Of a DNA stretch of 64,000 nucleotides, positions 1-10,984 are shown piece after piece. The notes below the pieces were generated by a model. That model saw nothing but the letters and a program-made list of their open reading frames with translations, searched no databases and was not told the DNA's origin. The stretch comes from Cryptomeria japonica (Eukaryota; Streptophyta; Pinopsida; Cupressales; Cupressaceae): NCBI RefSeq assembly GCF_030272615.1, contig NC_081415.1, positions 366,431,667 to 366,495,666 on the forward strand, read 5' to 3'. How positions within the stretch are numbered: the stretch's first letter is position 1; every line of letters starts with the position of its first letter. The position numbers and the translations under genes were made by a program.

Positions 1-824
1 ATGATGACTTGAGACTGTGATTCAGGTTGCTCAAGTGTGAAGGAGTGAGTGAAATTGTTGTCTGAGAGGTGAAGAGATAGATATTTGAAGTAGTTAAGGG
101 TGAAGGTTGTATCTATAAGAAGGAACAACGTAAACTGATATAGAGAGAAAAACCAGTAGAGTGAACATAGAACGCAGAGGTGACAAACCGACAAGTGTTG
201 TTCCTGATAAAGTGTGATCAGGTGTGAGTTGAATTGGGAAAATATTGTGAGAGGGGACTTAGCAAAGTTAGAATCAACAACAAAGAAAAGTTGCAGAGTG
301 GGTGGAGAAAACACACACCAATAAGGTTGAAACTAGCAAAGCAGAATATTGTATGGTTGAAAAACTTCTTTTGCAACAGCGATCTCATTTTGTATTTAAA
401 ATCTTCATATTGCTTTCACTGAGTTGATGCTTAGTGCAGGGGTTGTATCTCCTTTAGGTAGTATCCTATAAACAATGTAGGGGTTGATGCTCCTTTGAGT
501 TCGTGCTCCTTGGGTTGGTGCCCTAAAATTTTAATTAGATCTTTTACATTATGAGGCTAGATTGGAGCAAAAGATCTCCAACAACTATTCTCATTGATGT
601 TTTTCCCACATTGGGTTTTCCTCATATATCTGGTGTTGTGTGATGCATTCTTGTCTATGAGTTATGTTGATGTTATAGCAACTCATTTCACACACTTAGT
701 TTGCACTATTTGAGCTACCAGTTAGCACTCAGTTTGTTTTATATATTACCGGTATATCCTTGTTGAAGAAAAAGTGTTTAAATCACTGATTCACCCCCCT
801 CTCAGTGATCCATTGTGTCCATCA
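1..824 (+). repeat. LTR, right-hand part (3' LTR or solo LTR)
   Basis: The block ends with 'CACCCCCCTCTCAGTG' followed by 'GTCCATCA'. This matches the end of the Z2 LTRs at 17530 and 23845. Upstream are LTR-like landmarks shared with Z2, such as a 'TTGGGTTTTCC' segment near 610-622. No 'TGGTATCA' primer-binding site follows 824, so this is a 3' LTR or a solo LTR, not a 5' LTR. Its start lies outside the window if it has the ~1.1-kb length of Z2 LTRs. Family membership is inferred from the U5 signature. Confidence 0.65.
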
Positions 825-837
825 AAGAGATGCTTTC

Positions 838-1509
838 CCTATAGATGAAATATAAAATCTTAAGGGAAAAGTTTAAGATTATGTAGGTTGACTAGAATAT
901 TCAGAGGAATTACTACTCAGGGCTAGAGCAATGGCCAAGGATAAATATTTGGAGGTCATGCAAAGTACTCTTAAGAATATTCTAAAGATGTTTATAAGTA
1001 AGATCAATGATGTTTACAATTGCTATTAAACTCTATTACAACATGACCAATAATGTAAGGACATGTTGCCTATTTTGAAAACTATGTATGATAGGTGGTA
1101 GCCATAGGTTCATACGTTTGAAACATTAGTTCTAGCTATGCAACACTTGAAATATGCTCCCCCATCAATCAAACCTATAGGAAAAATTATCAAGATGTTG
1201 ATTGATGAGGTTCAATTTGTAGAAGGGAAGGAGCAGGAAATCAAAGGAAAGAATGGTTCTTTTCAGACACCACAACATTGGTCAATTCCAGGCCTATTCA
1301 ATAAGTGGAATGAAATAAAAAACTTAGAAGGGAAAGAAGAATTTGATACGAGTGTTCCTATAATTTTTCTAGCAATCAATGATGGTAATAAATTGGAGAT
1401 GGTAACATACCATGTTGTTTTGGACAAAATTATTACAACCGATATGGGATATGACAAATTTATAATGTATATATTAATTTATTGCTGCAATTTCCTTGTT
1501 ACTATTTAA
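838..1509 (+). pseudogene. Unknown ORF remnant
   Basis: An open stretch of 123 codons at 1138-1509 can be extended upstream through stops to about 900 ('KYLEVMQSTLKNILKMF'). The product is lysine-rich and helical-looking, with no domain I recognise. It directly follows an LTR end. It could be a remnant of the same type of long unknown ORF as Z or Y, but I see no convincing alignment. It could also be a chance ORF. Confidence 0.25.
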
Positions 1510-1555
1510 TGTGTTCATGGGGTTTTTTAATAAAATAATTAAATTATGTGTTCAC

Positions 1556-2370
1556 TGTTGGGTCTCAAATCAACAGATTGGATAGGTTCTAAGGAAATGC
1601 CAACTCCTATGCTCAAACCCTCCAATTGACTTGGCCAACTTATAGAGTGAACCTATTTGGTTACTAACTCTCTCACTTTAGGCTCTGCAGGACCTAGGCG
1701 GGTATACCTACTCACTAGTTGTTCCTTCAACTAATGCTTTTTATAGCAGATTTAGTGTCTTAATCTGATATCTCCTAGTCTCAGAATGGCATAAGTTTCT
1801 TAAATAGACTGATTTCAGATGTGTGTATTGATCTATGTATCTTAAAAAAGTATATATATTACATTTTGGCTAAATTACCTACTATACCTACTCTACTAAT
1901 CCTAATGCTTAAAGGTAAAGGGTAACTGGTATGGTTAAAGGGTTTGTTTACAAATGATCAGTGCCTTTCCTCCTATTTGGGCTATAGAGTCTTATATTTC
2001 TTCAGGACGTATTGTGTAAACTTATGAGACAATTTTTAATCCCACCACCTCTCGATGAGTCTGTCAGTTACTGTTTCTTATGAGCTCTACTTCAATGTCT
2101 ATATTGTAAAATGCTTGAATGAATTTAACCCTAACTTTTAAGAGACCATCCAAGGAAGAAATACAAGGAACAATTACAATTAGTGAGTAAATCTTTTTGA
2201 TCCAAATCTACAATATAAAACACAAAATTTTACTGGAAGAACACGAATAACCTTATCCACTTTTAGATAATATCATAAGCAAATGCCTTCTAAAAATATG
2301 TTAACTCTCAACACATATGAGAAAGAAAATGCAACTGGTTATTTTTGATAAAAAGTTTAAAAGTACAAAA
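1556..2370 (+). repeat. Dispersed repeat Q, plus-strand copy
   Basis: Starts 'TGTTGGGTCTCAAATC' and matches, in inverted orientation, the block ending at 32490. Shared landmarks include 'GATTGGATAGGTTCTAAGGA', 'CTTGGCCAACTTATAGAG', 'CAAGGAACAATTACAATT' and 'CGAATAACCTTATC'. The TGTTGG start is LTR-like, but I could not find a matching end or a target-site duplication. No coding potential is visible. Confidence 0.6.
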
Positions 2371-2727
2371 TTGCCTCCACCTCTTCTATCTCTATTCTCT
2401 TTTTCTTTACATTTTACATCACACATATATATGTGGTTGAATGGTTTTGATACCCCTTTGGGTGAAAAGACACCCCCCTTTTAAATAAAAATAATTCCAA
2501 ATCCCGAAATTGCCTTAGTTTATGTAATTAATTGTCACTTTACAAGTTGTTTAGGCATATTAGGGGTATTTTAAGGCTATTTTATGGGTATATAATGGAT
2601 AAATGGTCTTTAAATGATGTAAATACCCCCTTTGGTGCTTCACAGTCCATTTTTTATGCCCATTATTGTGTTTATGTTATGGTTTCATATTGTGCAACAA
2701 ATATAAAACATATTACTTGTACCTATT

Positions 2728-2788
<61 letters not shown>

Positions 2789-3520
2789 TGTATGTATGTA
2801 TGTATGTATGTATGTATGTATGTATAATTTTTCTTGTTCCTTGTCTTGGAATCTGGAATTCTAAAAATCGCAAAATTTAGGGTTCCAAAATTCACATTAT
2901 TGTGGTTTTAAGAGAAGAATTAGGATCCATAAGTAGAATTTTGTAGTATAAATGTAGATGAATTTATGTAATGCATAAAATAGAATGGTCGAATGATTTG
3001 AGTTAAAGGCATTATGTGGGTATGTTTCTTATTTGCATCAAAAATCTATTTCCCAAGAATTAAGGCACCAATATTTTTAGAGATTCACAACATATTCATA
3101 AACATTCATAAATCAAAACCTCTTTTTATTTTTTTATTTGTAGTAGTAGTTTTAGATTAGAATTTTTCTTCCTATTGCTAAAAGAATGTTGATAAACCAA
3201 GAAGTAGATTTGAATTTGATCAAGCTTTCATTGGTATATTTATATTGGAGGTTATATGATATTTAAAATAATGTATGTGCATTACAAGAATGATATTTTG
3301 AGGCATTTTGTAGGGAGAGCCACCTTGGTTTTGCAAAGCCTAAAGTACAGAGGATATCAACAAATAGTTGAATTATGTTTGTTGGCCATTGACCTTAGAA
3401 CCTATAGATTGAAATACTAGTTAATTCATAGATGTTCTAGGACAATGAGTTCAAGGAACCAACAACCCCAACCAATTAGGCTCAAATTTTCCTAATTTTT
3501 CTCTTTCTTTTTTGTTCTTC
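2371..3520. other. AT-rich stretch without a recognisable gene
   Basis: Nothing coding is supported here. The only clear structure is the compound microsatellite at 2731-2824. ORFs across it are microsatellite translations. Confidence 0.6.
2731..2824. repeat. Compound microsatellite (TA)15 then (TATG)16
   Basis: Fifteen perfect TA dinucleotides run from 2731 to 2760. They merge into about sixteen perfect TATG tetranucleotides ending near 2824. The perfection contrasts with the decayed surroundings, so the array is probably polymorphic in length. Confidence 0.97.
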
Positions 3521-3529
3521 TTATTTGTT

Positions 3530-4580
3530 TTCAGGACTAGGTCACCATTGTCCAAGTGCCTACCTCTGACTTTCTTATTATAATTGCAATGGGGATGATT
3601 TTTGTAAGCTTGAAGATGGACCAATGCAGTTTGTCTTACTCATCCAATGTTTCTAACTCATGAAATTTGGATACCTTGTATTCTTCATAATCTATCAATT
3701 ATTGTAAAGAGTCTTTCAGTGAAGGTATATCGACCTAAATGAGACAGATGGCTTCAAAATAAAAAAAACTAGGAATAAGAGGTATGAGTGTAGATAATTG
3801 TATGGTAGCCCATAAGATGGGATTTGACTATATATGACAATCCTAATCAACATCATCAATAGTCTTCATCGGGATCTTGATCATAGTTTTGTTTGATTCC
3901 TCAGATTGATCATTTCTCTTTGGATAATATGGAATAGCAAAGCAATAATATGGAACTTTATATAGAGCTCTTGGACATCTTGATACTTGAAGGGATGCCT
4001 ATTATCAGTAACAATGAAAAGGGGAATTTGATACTGATATGTGATTTAGTTCAATATAAACTTAGAAATTTGTTTACCAATGATGTAAGTCATAGGAATA
4101 GCCTATATCCACTTTGTAAAGTACTCAATGGCAACTATGAAAAACTAGTGGCCATTTGTAGAAGTAGGATGGATTTTGTGTTCAAGGTAGAGTCCCCACA
4201 GAGAGAAAGGCCAAGGAGATATAAAAAGTTAAATTTCTTGTGTTGATGCATGAATAATGTCTCTGTGAACTTGACATTTCCAACACTTTCTTGCAAATTT
4301 ATGTGCATCCTATTCTGTTTGGACCAATAGTATCCAACTCTCATGCTTTTCTTAGTTAGAGTAATACCATTGGGATGAGCTTCATAAATACCATCATGTA
4401 CATTGTTTAAATCCACTTGTACCTCCTCTAAATCAAGGTATCTGAGAAGAATTTGGTCTAGGGTAAGATGATAAAGAGAGTCACCACTTACAATGAACCA
4501 AAAGGCTTGTTGGATAAAAGTTTTCCTTTGGTTATTAGACAAGTTGGGGGACAAAAGTTGGTCATGAAGGTAATTATAGA
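3530..4580 (-). pseudogene. Ty3/gypsy integrase fragment (G0)
   Basis: Read leftward, 4554-4135 gives the segment before the integrase core ('LLRYLDLEEVQVDLNNVHDG', then 'RVGYYWSK'), which in the family precedes the HHCC finger. Here the finger cysteines are largely lost. The core follows at about 4150-3850: 'AIEYFTKW' near the first catalytic Asp region, then 'PLFIVTDN' with the second Asp. A C-terminal part near 3700-3540 includes 'KFHELETLDE', typical of plant gypsy integrases. Several in-frame stops show it is dead. No reverse transcriptase is attached; the neighbouring LTR at 4589 separates it from G1. The call rests on recognition of the Ty3/gypsy pol pattern. Confidence 0.75.
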
Positions 4581-4588
4581 TATCTTTT

Positions 4589-5762
4589 TGTCATGGGTAA
4601 AAAATTAGGGTTTCAACCATTAGAGGGAGAAAACCACTTATTTTAGACTTGGGAGACCATTACATTCAAAAGAGGGGGAATCCAATAGATTTAGTCACAA
4701 ACCAGCAAGGATTAAAGACTGAATACTGATTGAATTGATTAATTTGGGGTCCACTTTTGTAAGTTGAATTACTAAATAAAGATAGTGTTGGAAATGAAGG
4801 TAAAAACATGAAAATAGTGAGATACAAATGTGGGATTGAGCTATGCACCTAGATCTAAGAAATGTACGCAAATTCAGATATGATCCCTGAAAGAGCTCCC
4901 TAAAATGTCAAGATTGTGGTGCCCATCACCATGCTCCTCGTAAATTTTTGCACACAAAAGGGGGATTGATTCATCACTATAAATAAAGCTTATCTCGAAG
5001 ATCATAGCTTTGTACGTGCTTCCTACACACATAGAGAAAGGGAAATAGGTTAGAATAGGGGCTTTCCTTAGGTCAAACCCTAGTTTTGGAATTAACCATG
5101 AAATTGAGATAAATATAATTAAAATTGATGTAATGGAAGATTATCCTTTTGAGGGATATGTTGAATAATGACTGAAAATCAAATGATATACCTCCTTGTG
5201 AAGTTTTGTTTACCTCTACATGGGTTTAGGTTTTCATGAAGTCTTCAACAAATAGAATGAAAATTTCTGCTTCAATGCTTGAATATTGACTTTATTGTCG
5301 CTCCAAGGCTTGAAGGAAGACTGATTATTGCTCAATTTGTTCAATGCTTGAATGCCCGATGTCATATGTGTTCTCTCTCTAATTGATGTCTTGCAAATGA
5401 GAGGGGAAAGCCTCCTTTTATAATTGCCCATCGGGAAAACTAATTAATTTTCTGACATGAGCCGAAATAGAGATGGGAATCCCACTCATTTTTGAAATGC
5501 TAAATTGGGTTTTTGAGGGGCCAAAAATGAGGAGGACCATGGCATGGCACCATGGTCCTAGTGAGGACCAAGGCACCACACCCTGGTCCTACCCTATTTT
5601 GGGGATGGGACAAGGGGCCAATTTGATGGAAAATTAAAAAATTCATCAAAACTTGAGTGGTATGAGAATAATCAAGTCTAGATTAAGCCTAGGGGAACAA
5701 CACTAAGGTGGGGACCCAAATACAGTCAAAATTGAAAAGGGGCACAATTTCAGGATGCTACA
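4589..5762 (-). repeat. LTR of pol-less Ty3/gypsy element G1 (3' LTR)
   Basis: The right edge (5762) is fixed by the polypurine tract next to it. On the minus strand the LTR starts TGTAGCATCC. The left edge (TG at 4589) is a guess that gives 1174 bp, close to the 1173-bp LTR at 39018-40190. Both LTR families contain an 'AAAATAGGGTAGGA' segment followed by GTGGTGCC and TTGGTCCTC or similar. A TATA-like 'TTTATTTATAG' lies near 4985 on the minus strand. Confidence 0.55.
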
Positions 5763-5780
5763 TTTAGCCCCCACTTTAGC
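5763..5780 (-). other. Polypurine tract of G1
   Basis: The minus strand reads 'CTAAAGTGGGGGCTAAA' directly before the LTR TG. The same tract precedes the LTR of the element at 33240-40190 (39001-39017), which links the two as one family. Confidence 0.8.
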
Positions 5781-6515
5781 GGGAGTATGAATTCAATCAT
5801 ACTCTTGGTAAAGTACAAAGGGTTCACATTGAAAAACTTTCACCAAGTCATTGAGGAGGCAAGATACACCAAGCCCCTAGTGGAATTTAGGATCTTACAA
5901 CTTTAATGATAAGATAAAAGAGAAAGAGAGGACCATGACTGCAAGCATAGTAAGGTTCTATTACTATGAGTCATGAAAAGAAAAATACCAAAATTATGAA
6001 GCAAAAGAAAAAGTTCACTAAGCAACTTAAGTATCAAGATATGAAAGAGATAGAATCATTGATCAAAGTGTATTCCCCCACTTTAAAGTGATTGTGCACA
6101 CCTTATTGGGAGCAATTTCTTTAAGGTAGGATACGCCCAAAAAGATAAACACATTATCACAAAAATATGCCCCCAAGAGAGGACAAATGAAAGGATAATG
6201 ATCACAACACACAAAGAACAAGGTGGTTTTGCTTAACTTTGGGGTCAATATGCTTGTTATAATAAATAATGTATATCATGTATATATATATGCATAGAAT
6301 CTTCCTCATCCCCTAAAGAAAGAAAAACCCCAATGAAAGAAGGAAACATGTGTCTTTTGAGTCAACATGGGAGAGGTTAAAAGAGATCTCAATGCTTTGC
6401 ATCATCCTCAAGTAGACAACACTAGGGACAAAAATAGAAGAATTGAGACAAAAATAAAGGAAGATCACAAACAAGCAATAGGAGAGAGAGAGAATCTACA
6501 ACGCGAATGAAGCTA
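5781..6515 (-). other. Non-coding internal tail of G1
   Basis: This lies between the decayed G1 ORF and the polypurine tract. It is purine-rich on the plus strand, with no ORF of interest. It occupies the place where reverse transcriptase and integrase would be in an autonomous element. Confidence 0.5.
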
Positions 6516-6519
6516 ATCA

Positions 6520-8279
6520 AGAAAGTCGTCTGCTTCTTAATCTTCCTCATCATTGTTTCAGGAAGGTTCACAATATAAAAGAGGAGCCACATCAAGTACA
6601 ATAGATGGAGCTATCACAAGTTCAAAACAAGGACTATGCTCTAATGATGAGTCACTTTGTCTGTCACTAGGAGCTAGGATTAATGTTTTTGAAAATTATT
6701 TAGATAAATAATTGTCAACATCAAAATATTCATATTCATCATTTGAAATATGAGGATAAACATTTTTATCATGAACAACATTCTCACCTATTTCTTCATA
6801 AAGATTAATACAAATAGGATCTCTAATAGGAATATAACTTGAACCATCATTTGTCTTAATTATTTTAAGTCTTGGAGAATTAGGTTGAGCTTCTTCCCTA
6901 GGGTTAGGTGAAGGTTGATCAAATTAGATTATATCAAGATTTGGTGTCTTTGGGGAAGAAGTATTTTGAGAAGCAAGTTCACGAGCCCTCACAAGATGTC
7001 TTTGTTAGTGTTCTCTCACACAATGGTTTTGTTTTGTTTTAGTTGAAGATTGTGAAGGTTTAGGATCAATAGGCATATGTTTTTTTTCTTCTTTTAAGGA
7101 AGGATGAATGGGAGAAGGTTTATTAGGTTTAAAAATAGAAGATGGTGGATGCTTTCCTTTGTCAGATGCGGGATGTGGAACTACAACATATAAAGGTGGA
7201 ATAAAAGGTGTGGAAAGGAGATTGGGTCCATCATGAGGAGTAGGAATAGGCCTAGCCTTAGGAGGAATAATATGTTTATCCTTAGTAGGAGGAATAGATT
7301 GACCCTTAGGTGGAGGAGATTTTATATCCTTGGGAGGAAGAATAGACTTATCCTTAAGGGAAGAAATAGATTCTTCCTTCAAAGAAAGAATATCTCTATC
7401 CTTAGGAGGAAGAATAGATTTATCCTTAAGAAGAAGCATATGACCATCAGTTGGACGGAGACTGAGTGTTGGATTTCAAGGTTTACTCAAGGATAAAATC
7501 ATGTTATTTTTCCATTTTTGATAGGATTTGAAAAGAACTTCACTTCTAGGTTGGAGAGGTTAGAATTGTTTGGACCAAAAATAATCAAGACAAACATCTC
7601 TATATCTCATTATAGGTTGATACATGCTATGATTAATAGTTATGATTTTACCATCATGACGAAATTTCAAACAATTATGAATAGTAGAAGTGATCGCTTT
7701 CATGGAAGAGAGACAAGGGTGTCCCAACTTCACACAAAATTGATCGAATGTAGGAATGATAGCAAAGAAAACATCTAAACATTTAGACATAAAATCAATA
7801 GGAAGTGTAATAGATCCAATAGTAGGACAAGAGAAACCATCAAAGACTTTAATTATCACATCAGATTTATCATATGTTACTTGATGCAATTGTAAAGTAT
7901 AAAGATATTCTTTAGTTATCACTTTTACCATACATGAAGGATCAATAAGAACACCTCATGCGAGCATACCCTTGATCTTTGTAGTGATATATAATAGACC
8001 ATTGAGTGCTTCAATAGTTTAACTAGGATCAAATGTGATGCATAAGTCTTTTGGGGGTTCATTTTTATAAATAAGATTCACCACATTATTAGACTCAAGG
8101 CCAACATCATTAGGAGAGAAAGCAAGATGATAAATCTCAATCACATTAGTGGAATGGGAAGGTAAAGGATTAGTGAAGATTTTGATTAGGAGGAGATATG
8201 GACAAGCTTCACATATTTCGGTCCAATCTCCTTGAACTCGAAACCAATCACCGAAATCATCCCAAGGATTTCGGATCAC
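6520..8279 (-). pseudogene. Ty3/gypsy protease-like ORF of G1, no reverse transcriptase
   Basis: Three open stretches (8279-8019, 7931-7560, 7439-7005) share one frame and continue with stops to about 6520. The middle one is a retropepsin-like domain: 'GVLIDPSCMVKVITKEYLY' at the active-site position (DPS where families have DTG/DSG/DGG), then 'TIGSITLPIDF' and a conserved 'STIHNCLKF' segment. The third stretch is a proline/lysine-rich tail with repeats of the form KDKSILPPKD. No reverse transcriptase or integrase follows; the polypurine tract and LTR come next. This fits a non-autonomous Ty3/gypsy derivative. The left-hand gag half is missing, cut near 8280. Confidence 0.7.
7205..7440 (-). 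repeat. Tandem KDKSI(L/P)PPKD-type coding repeat
   Basis: The translated tail of the G1 ORF contains six or seven degenerate units of about 10-11 residues (for example 'LKDKSILPPKD', 'TKDKHIIPPKA'). In DNA these are 'TCCTTAGGAGGAAGAATAGA'-like units on the plus strand. They are low-complexity and probably arose by slippage. Confidence 0.75.
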
Positions 8280-8636
8280 ACATCATATCAAAATAGTTGT
8301 GTTCCTCTTGAATTACCAAATACCAGACCTTCAATCTCGCTCATGAATCAACACCAGATATCAGGATTACAAAATAATCTTCCTCAAACCTTGAATCATC
8401 TACATCTATTACTACAACCAAAGTTACACAGCCAAAATCAAGATATGCACACTATACTCATACTTTGTCAGTTACTGTATTCCACCTTCCAAACTTATGC
8501 CTAATGAATAATACAACTTCTAGTAAATCAAATCTACATGTACCAGATATGATTTCTAAACTGAGTTTCCATCAATGACAACTCCTAAGCATTTCTCATG
8601 CATCAATCTTCATGGAAACATTGTCTCTTGCCAATA
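8280..8636 (-). repeat. Remnant of the 3' LTR of element Z1
   Basis: This begins, on the minus strand, directly after a polypurine tract nearly identical to that of Z2. It starts TATTGGCAAG, where Z2 has TGTTGGCTTG. The LTR is cut near 8280, where G1 coding sequence begins. No second boundary is visible. Confidence 0.5.
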
Positions 8637-8668
8637 ATATCCCCCTTTGGCATTGATGGCAACACTTG
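8637..8668 (-). other. Polypurine tract of Z1
   Basis: The minus strand reads 'GTTGCCATCAATGCCAAAGG' then GGGATAT. This is the same sequence as at the 3' ends of Z2 (22715-22741) and of the Ty1/copia element (48454-48485). A second G-rich tract (TCAGGGGGAGCTTG) lies near 8741-8757. Confidence 0.85.
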
Positions 8669-8849
8669 TGAAAATTGACATTGTACACTCAAACCTGCAA
8701 AAAATCAAAGCTTCAAAAAACTCCAAGACTCTACAAGATCAACAAGCTCCCCCTGAGGATTTTCACCATTTTTTTCTTTGCTCTCTCCCGCTTTGACCAC
8801 AATGCCAAAGATAGGAATCTACCAAAATTTATATACAAGGATATATATA

Positions 8850-10160
8850 GTTGCTTACAAAATTTTGAAGATATCTGCACAAATTATTTCTAGGGACAAC
8901 AAGTGGTTATCCCAACCCTTGTTAAAATTATTCAAAATACTGATCATACCACTGAAAAGATAGGCATGCATCTCTGCTCCTCTGCGATCTATCAGAGCAC
9001 TCTTATTCAGATCATCCATTGCATCTTTTATACTACTGATTAGTGAATCTATCCGGGGAGTGATAAGGCTTCTTACTTCTCCCACTCTACCCAAAATTAT
9101 GTATTTCTCTTGATTTAAACTCTTAATCTTATCCAGTATACTCACAACTTTAGCTTAAAAATTTCTAGTCGGAACTAATTGAGGTGCATATGAGTGAGAT
9201 ATAGTAGCTAGCTAGCCTTCACATTCTTTTATTTTTTTGTCAATGTCAATGGTAAACCTAGGAAAAATTAGACATGACTTGTATATTTGGCCACCTTCAT
9301 CTAATGCATCTTGAATGTTTTTCATAGCAATTATCAAGATCACCATATCTACCTCAATCATCTTCAGAATTGTTCTCAATCTCATAGAATTAAACTAAGT
9401 CAAAACTTTTGCATTTGTCTCCTTCTCTAAAGACAAATAACGAGATTCTACATCATTCAACATACTTCTAAGCTTACCAGAGGGAGTATCTGTTGTATCT
9501 GGTTTAAAGGATGGTAAAATTTTCTCCAATACATCTACCACCAAGGAGATCATCTCTTTATCTTTAGATTGATGCTTGAGTAAGTCTTCACTCACCTTTG
9601 ATTATGTAAGAGCTGTAAGCTTTAGTGCTTGAATTGGAGAATGTGAAGTCAGATCTATAGGCCCTTGAGTGAAATCAGCTGAGTTGGTGACAACCTATTT
9701 ACCCTTGTTAGCCATAGTGTCTCTTGCCATTGTCACCAGAGCTTGATCATCCTTCTCTTCTCCTTTGTCCCTTTTTGCCACCTCTGCACTTGCATCTTTT
9801 ACAACATCCTCATCCTTCTCTGCATCAACCTCTCCCTTTTCTTCATCAACTTTTCCAATCTCCTCAACTACTTTCTCAAAGTCAATTCTATTACCGGAGG
9901 ATTTTGTTTAGCTTCACCAAAATTATCAATCTTAGCATTATCAATATCATCTGCAACTATGGTTTATTTGTTTGTCTGCACTTCCAGAGTGGCTTTCTCA
10001 ATTGATTGATCTTTTTGTACATCGGGAACCTCTGTATGCACTTTCATAATGGAAGTGTATTGTGCCTACTCTTTTGGTTGGGTGTCATCCTACACCGGAT
10101 TTACATCATATCTGTGCTCTTTCAAAAATTGTCTCAAAACTACTTTGGTCTCTTTGGTCA
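8850..10160 (-). pseudogene. Z1 long ORF, C-terminal part
   Basis: This is part of a large protein of unknown family. Two open stretches (9595-9395 and 9145-8855) share a frame. They align with the C-terminal third of the Z2 ORF: 'VVDVLEKILPSF' with 'AVDILSSLLQET', and 'GRVGEVRSLITPRIDSLISS' with 'SLKELKSLLTSQVDILQKA'. It looks helical and coiled-coil-like. Upstream (10163-9620) is an acidic, lysine-rich linker with several stops. The sequence stops exactly at the CACTA target-site duplication; the missing N-terminal part is at 40464-41897. No enzymatic motif is seen. Confidence 0.7.
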
Positions 10161-10163
10161 CTT
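10161..10163. other. Target-site duplication of the CACTA element, left copy
   Basis: The three bases 'ctt' directly before the CACTAG terminus are repeated directly after the right terminus at 40461-40463. A 3-bp duplication is the CACTA/En-Spm hallmark. Confidence 0.85.
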
Positions 10164-10194
10164 CACTAGTACATTTGGAGCAATTTTTTGACGA
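10164..10194 (+). repeat. CACTA left terminal inverted repeat
   Basis: Canonical CACTA start. The ~31-bp segment matches the inverse of 40430-40460 except at position 3 (C/A) and one C/T near the inner end. Confidence 0.88.
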
Positions 10195-10930
10195 GCTATG
10201 GGATTTATTTTGTTTTGTCAGATTACTTTTTCTTTTTTTTCAAAAATTACCCCGTGTTTGTCAGAATTCCGACGTGTTAAAATTTCCTGTCGAAATTTGG
10301 ATGAAAAATTGACAAACATTTCTGACCGACTATGGGATTTCTTTTGCTTTGTCGACTTAATTTTGTTTTTTTTTAAAGTATACCCATGTTCGTCGGAATT
10401 TGGACTTGTTAAAATTTCACATCGGCATCCCGACGAACACAGATTTTACCTATTGATCAGCATATGTTGGTCTGATGATTTTCATAGCCTCTTGATTTCT
10501 TCTTACTCATCGGGATAACATTAGTCGATGACCTCTCATCCTGCTAATCAGTGCGAGTTATCCCCGCTAGTCTCATCGGGCGTCGGGATAGCTTAAAATG
10601 TGTTCAGGTGATTGGTATAATTTCCCTGATGTCTTTTCCCTCGACGTAGCTCCTCCTGATACGTTATGTCTCCTCAGCATAATCTTTCACCCTTTATCAC
10701 CATAACCTTTGTCACATTTTTACTTTTGCCAATGTCCAATGGGATAAGTCGTACGGATAGCATCATTGGCTATCGGCAATACAAGATTTCTCCATTGTCA
10801 CTAGTGTGCATTCTACCAATGGACTTCATTAGTGTATTCTATCCCAATCACATGCTTCTGCTTGTGTGTTACCATCGGGTTGACTTTTGCCAATAGCACA
10901 AACTTCATATTTAACGTCAGGATTCTGACA
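10195..10930 (+). repeat. CACTA left subterminal repeat region
   Basis: Holds repeated short inverted motifs (GTCAGAATTCCGACG, GTCGGAATTTGGAC, CATCGGGCGTCGGGATAG) and units such as 'GGGATAAGTCGTACGGATAG', 'GGCTATCGGCAATACAAGAT' and 'TCACTAGTGTGCATT'. These recur inverted at 32496-33239/40191-40429 and in the same direction at 25360-26050. In CACTA elements the subterminal repeats are the binding sites of the TNPA-type protein. ORFs here are not convincing genes. Confidence 0.75.
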
Positions 10931-10984
10931 AACAAGTGGTATTTTTCAAAAAAAAAGTAATCACACGCCATCATTATATGCGGG

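Noticed and set aside
2532-2895. ORFs on both strands across the microsatellite
   Set aside because: They are translations of (TA)n and (TATG)n, giving runs of IY, MYVC and YIHT.
3950-4246. Plus-strand 98-codon ORF
   Set aside because: It is antisense to the gypsy integrase fragment, which has recognisable motifs on the minus strand.
9724-10518. Plus-strand overlapping ORFs rich in Phe/Leu
   Set aside because: They lie antisense to Z1 or over CACTA subterminal repeats. The segment 'VHLEQFFD', seen here and on the other strand at 40450, is the CACTA terminal repeat translated, not a shared protein domain.
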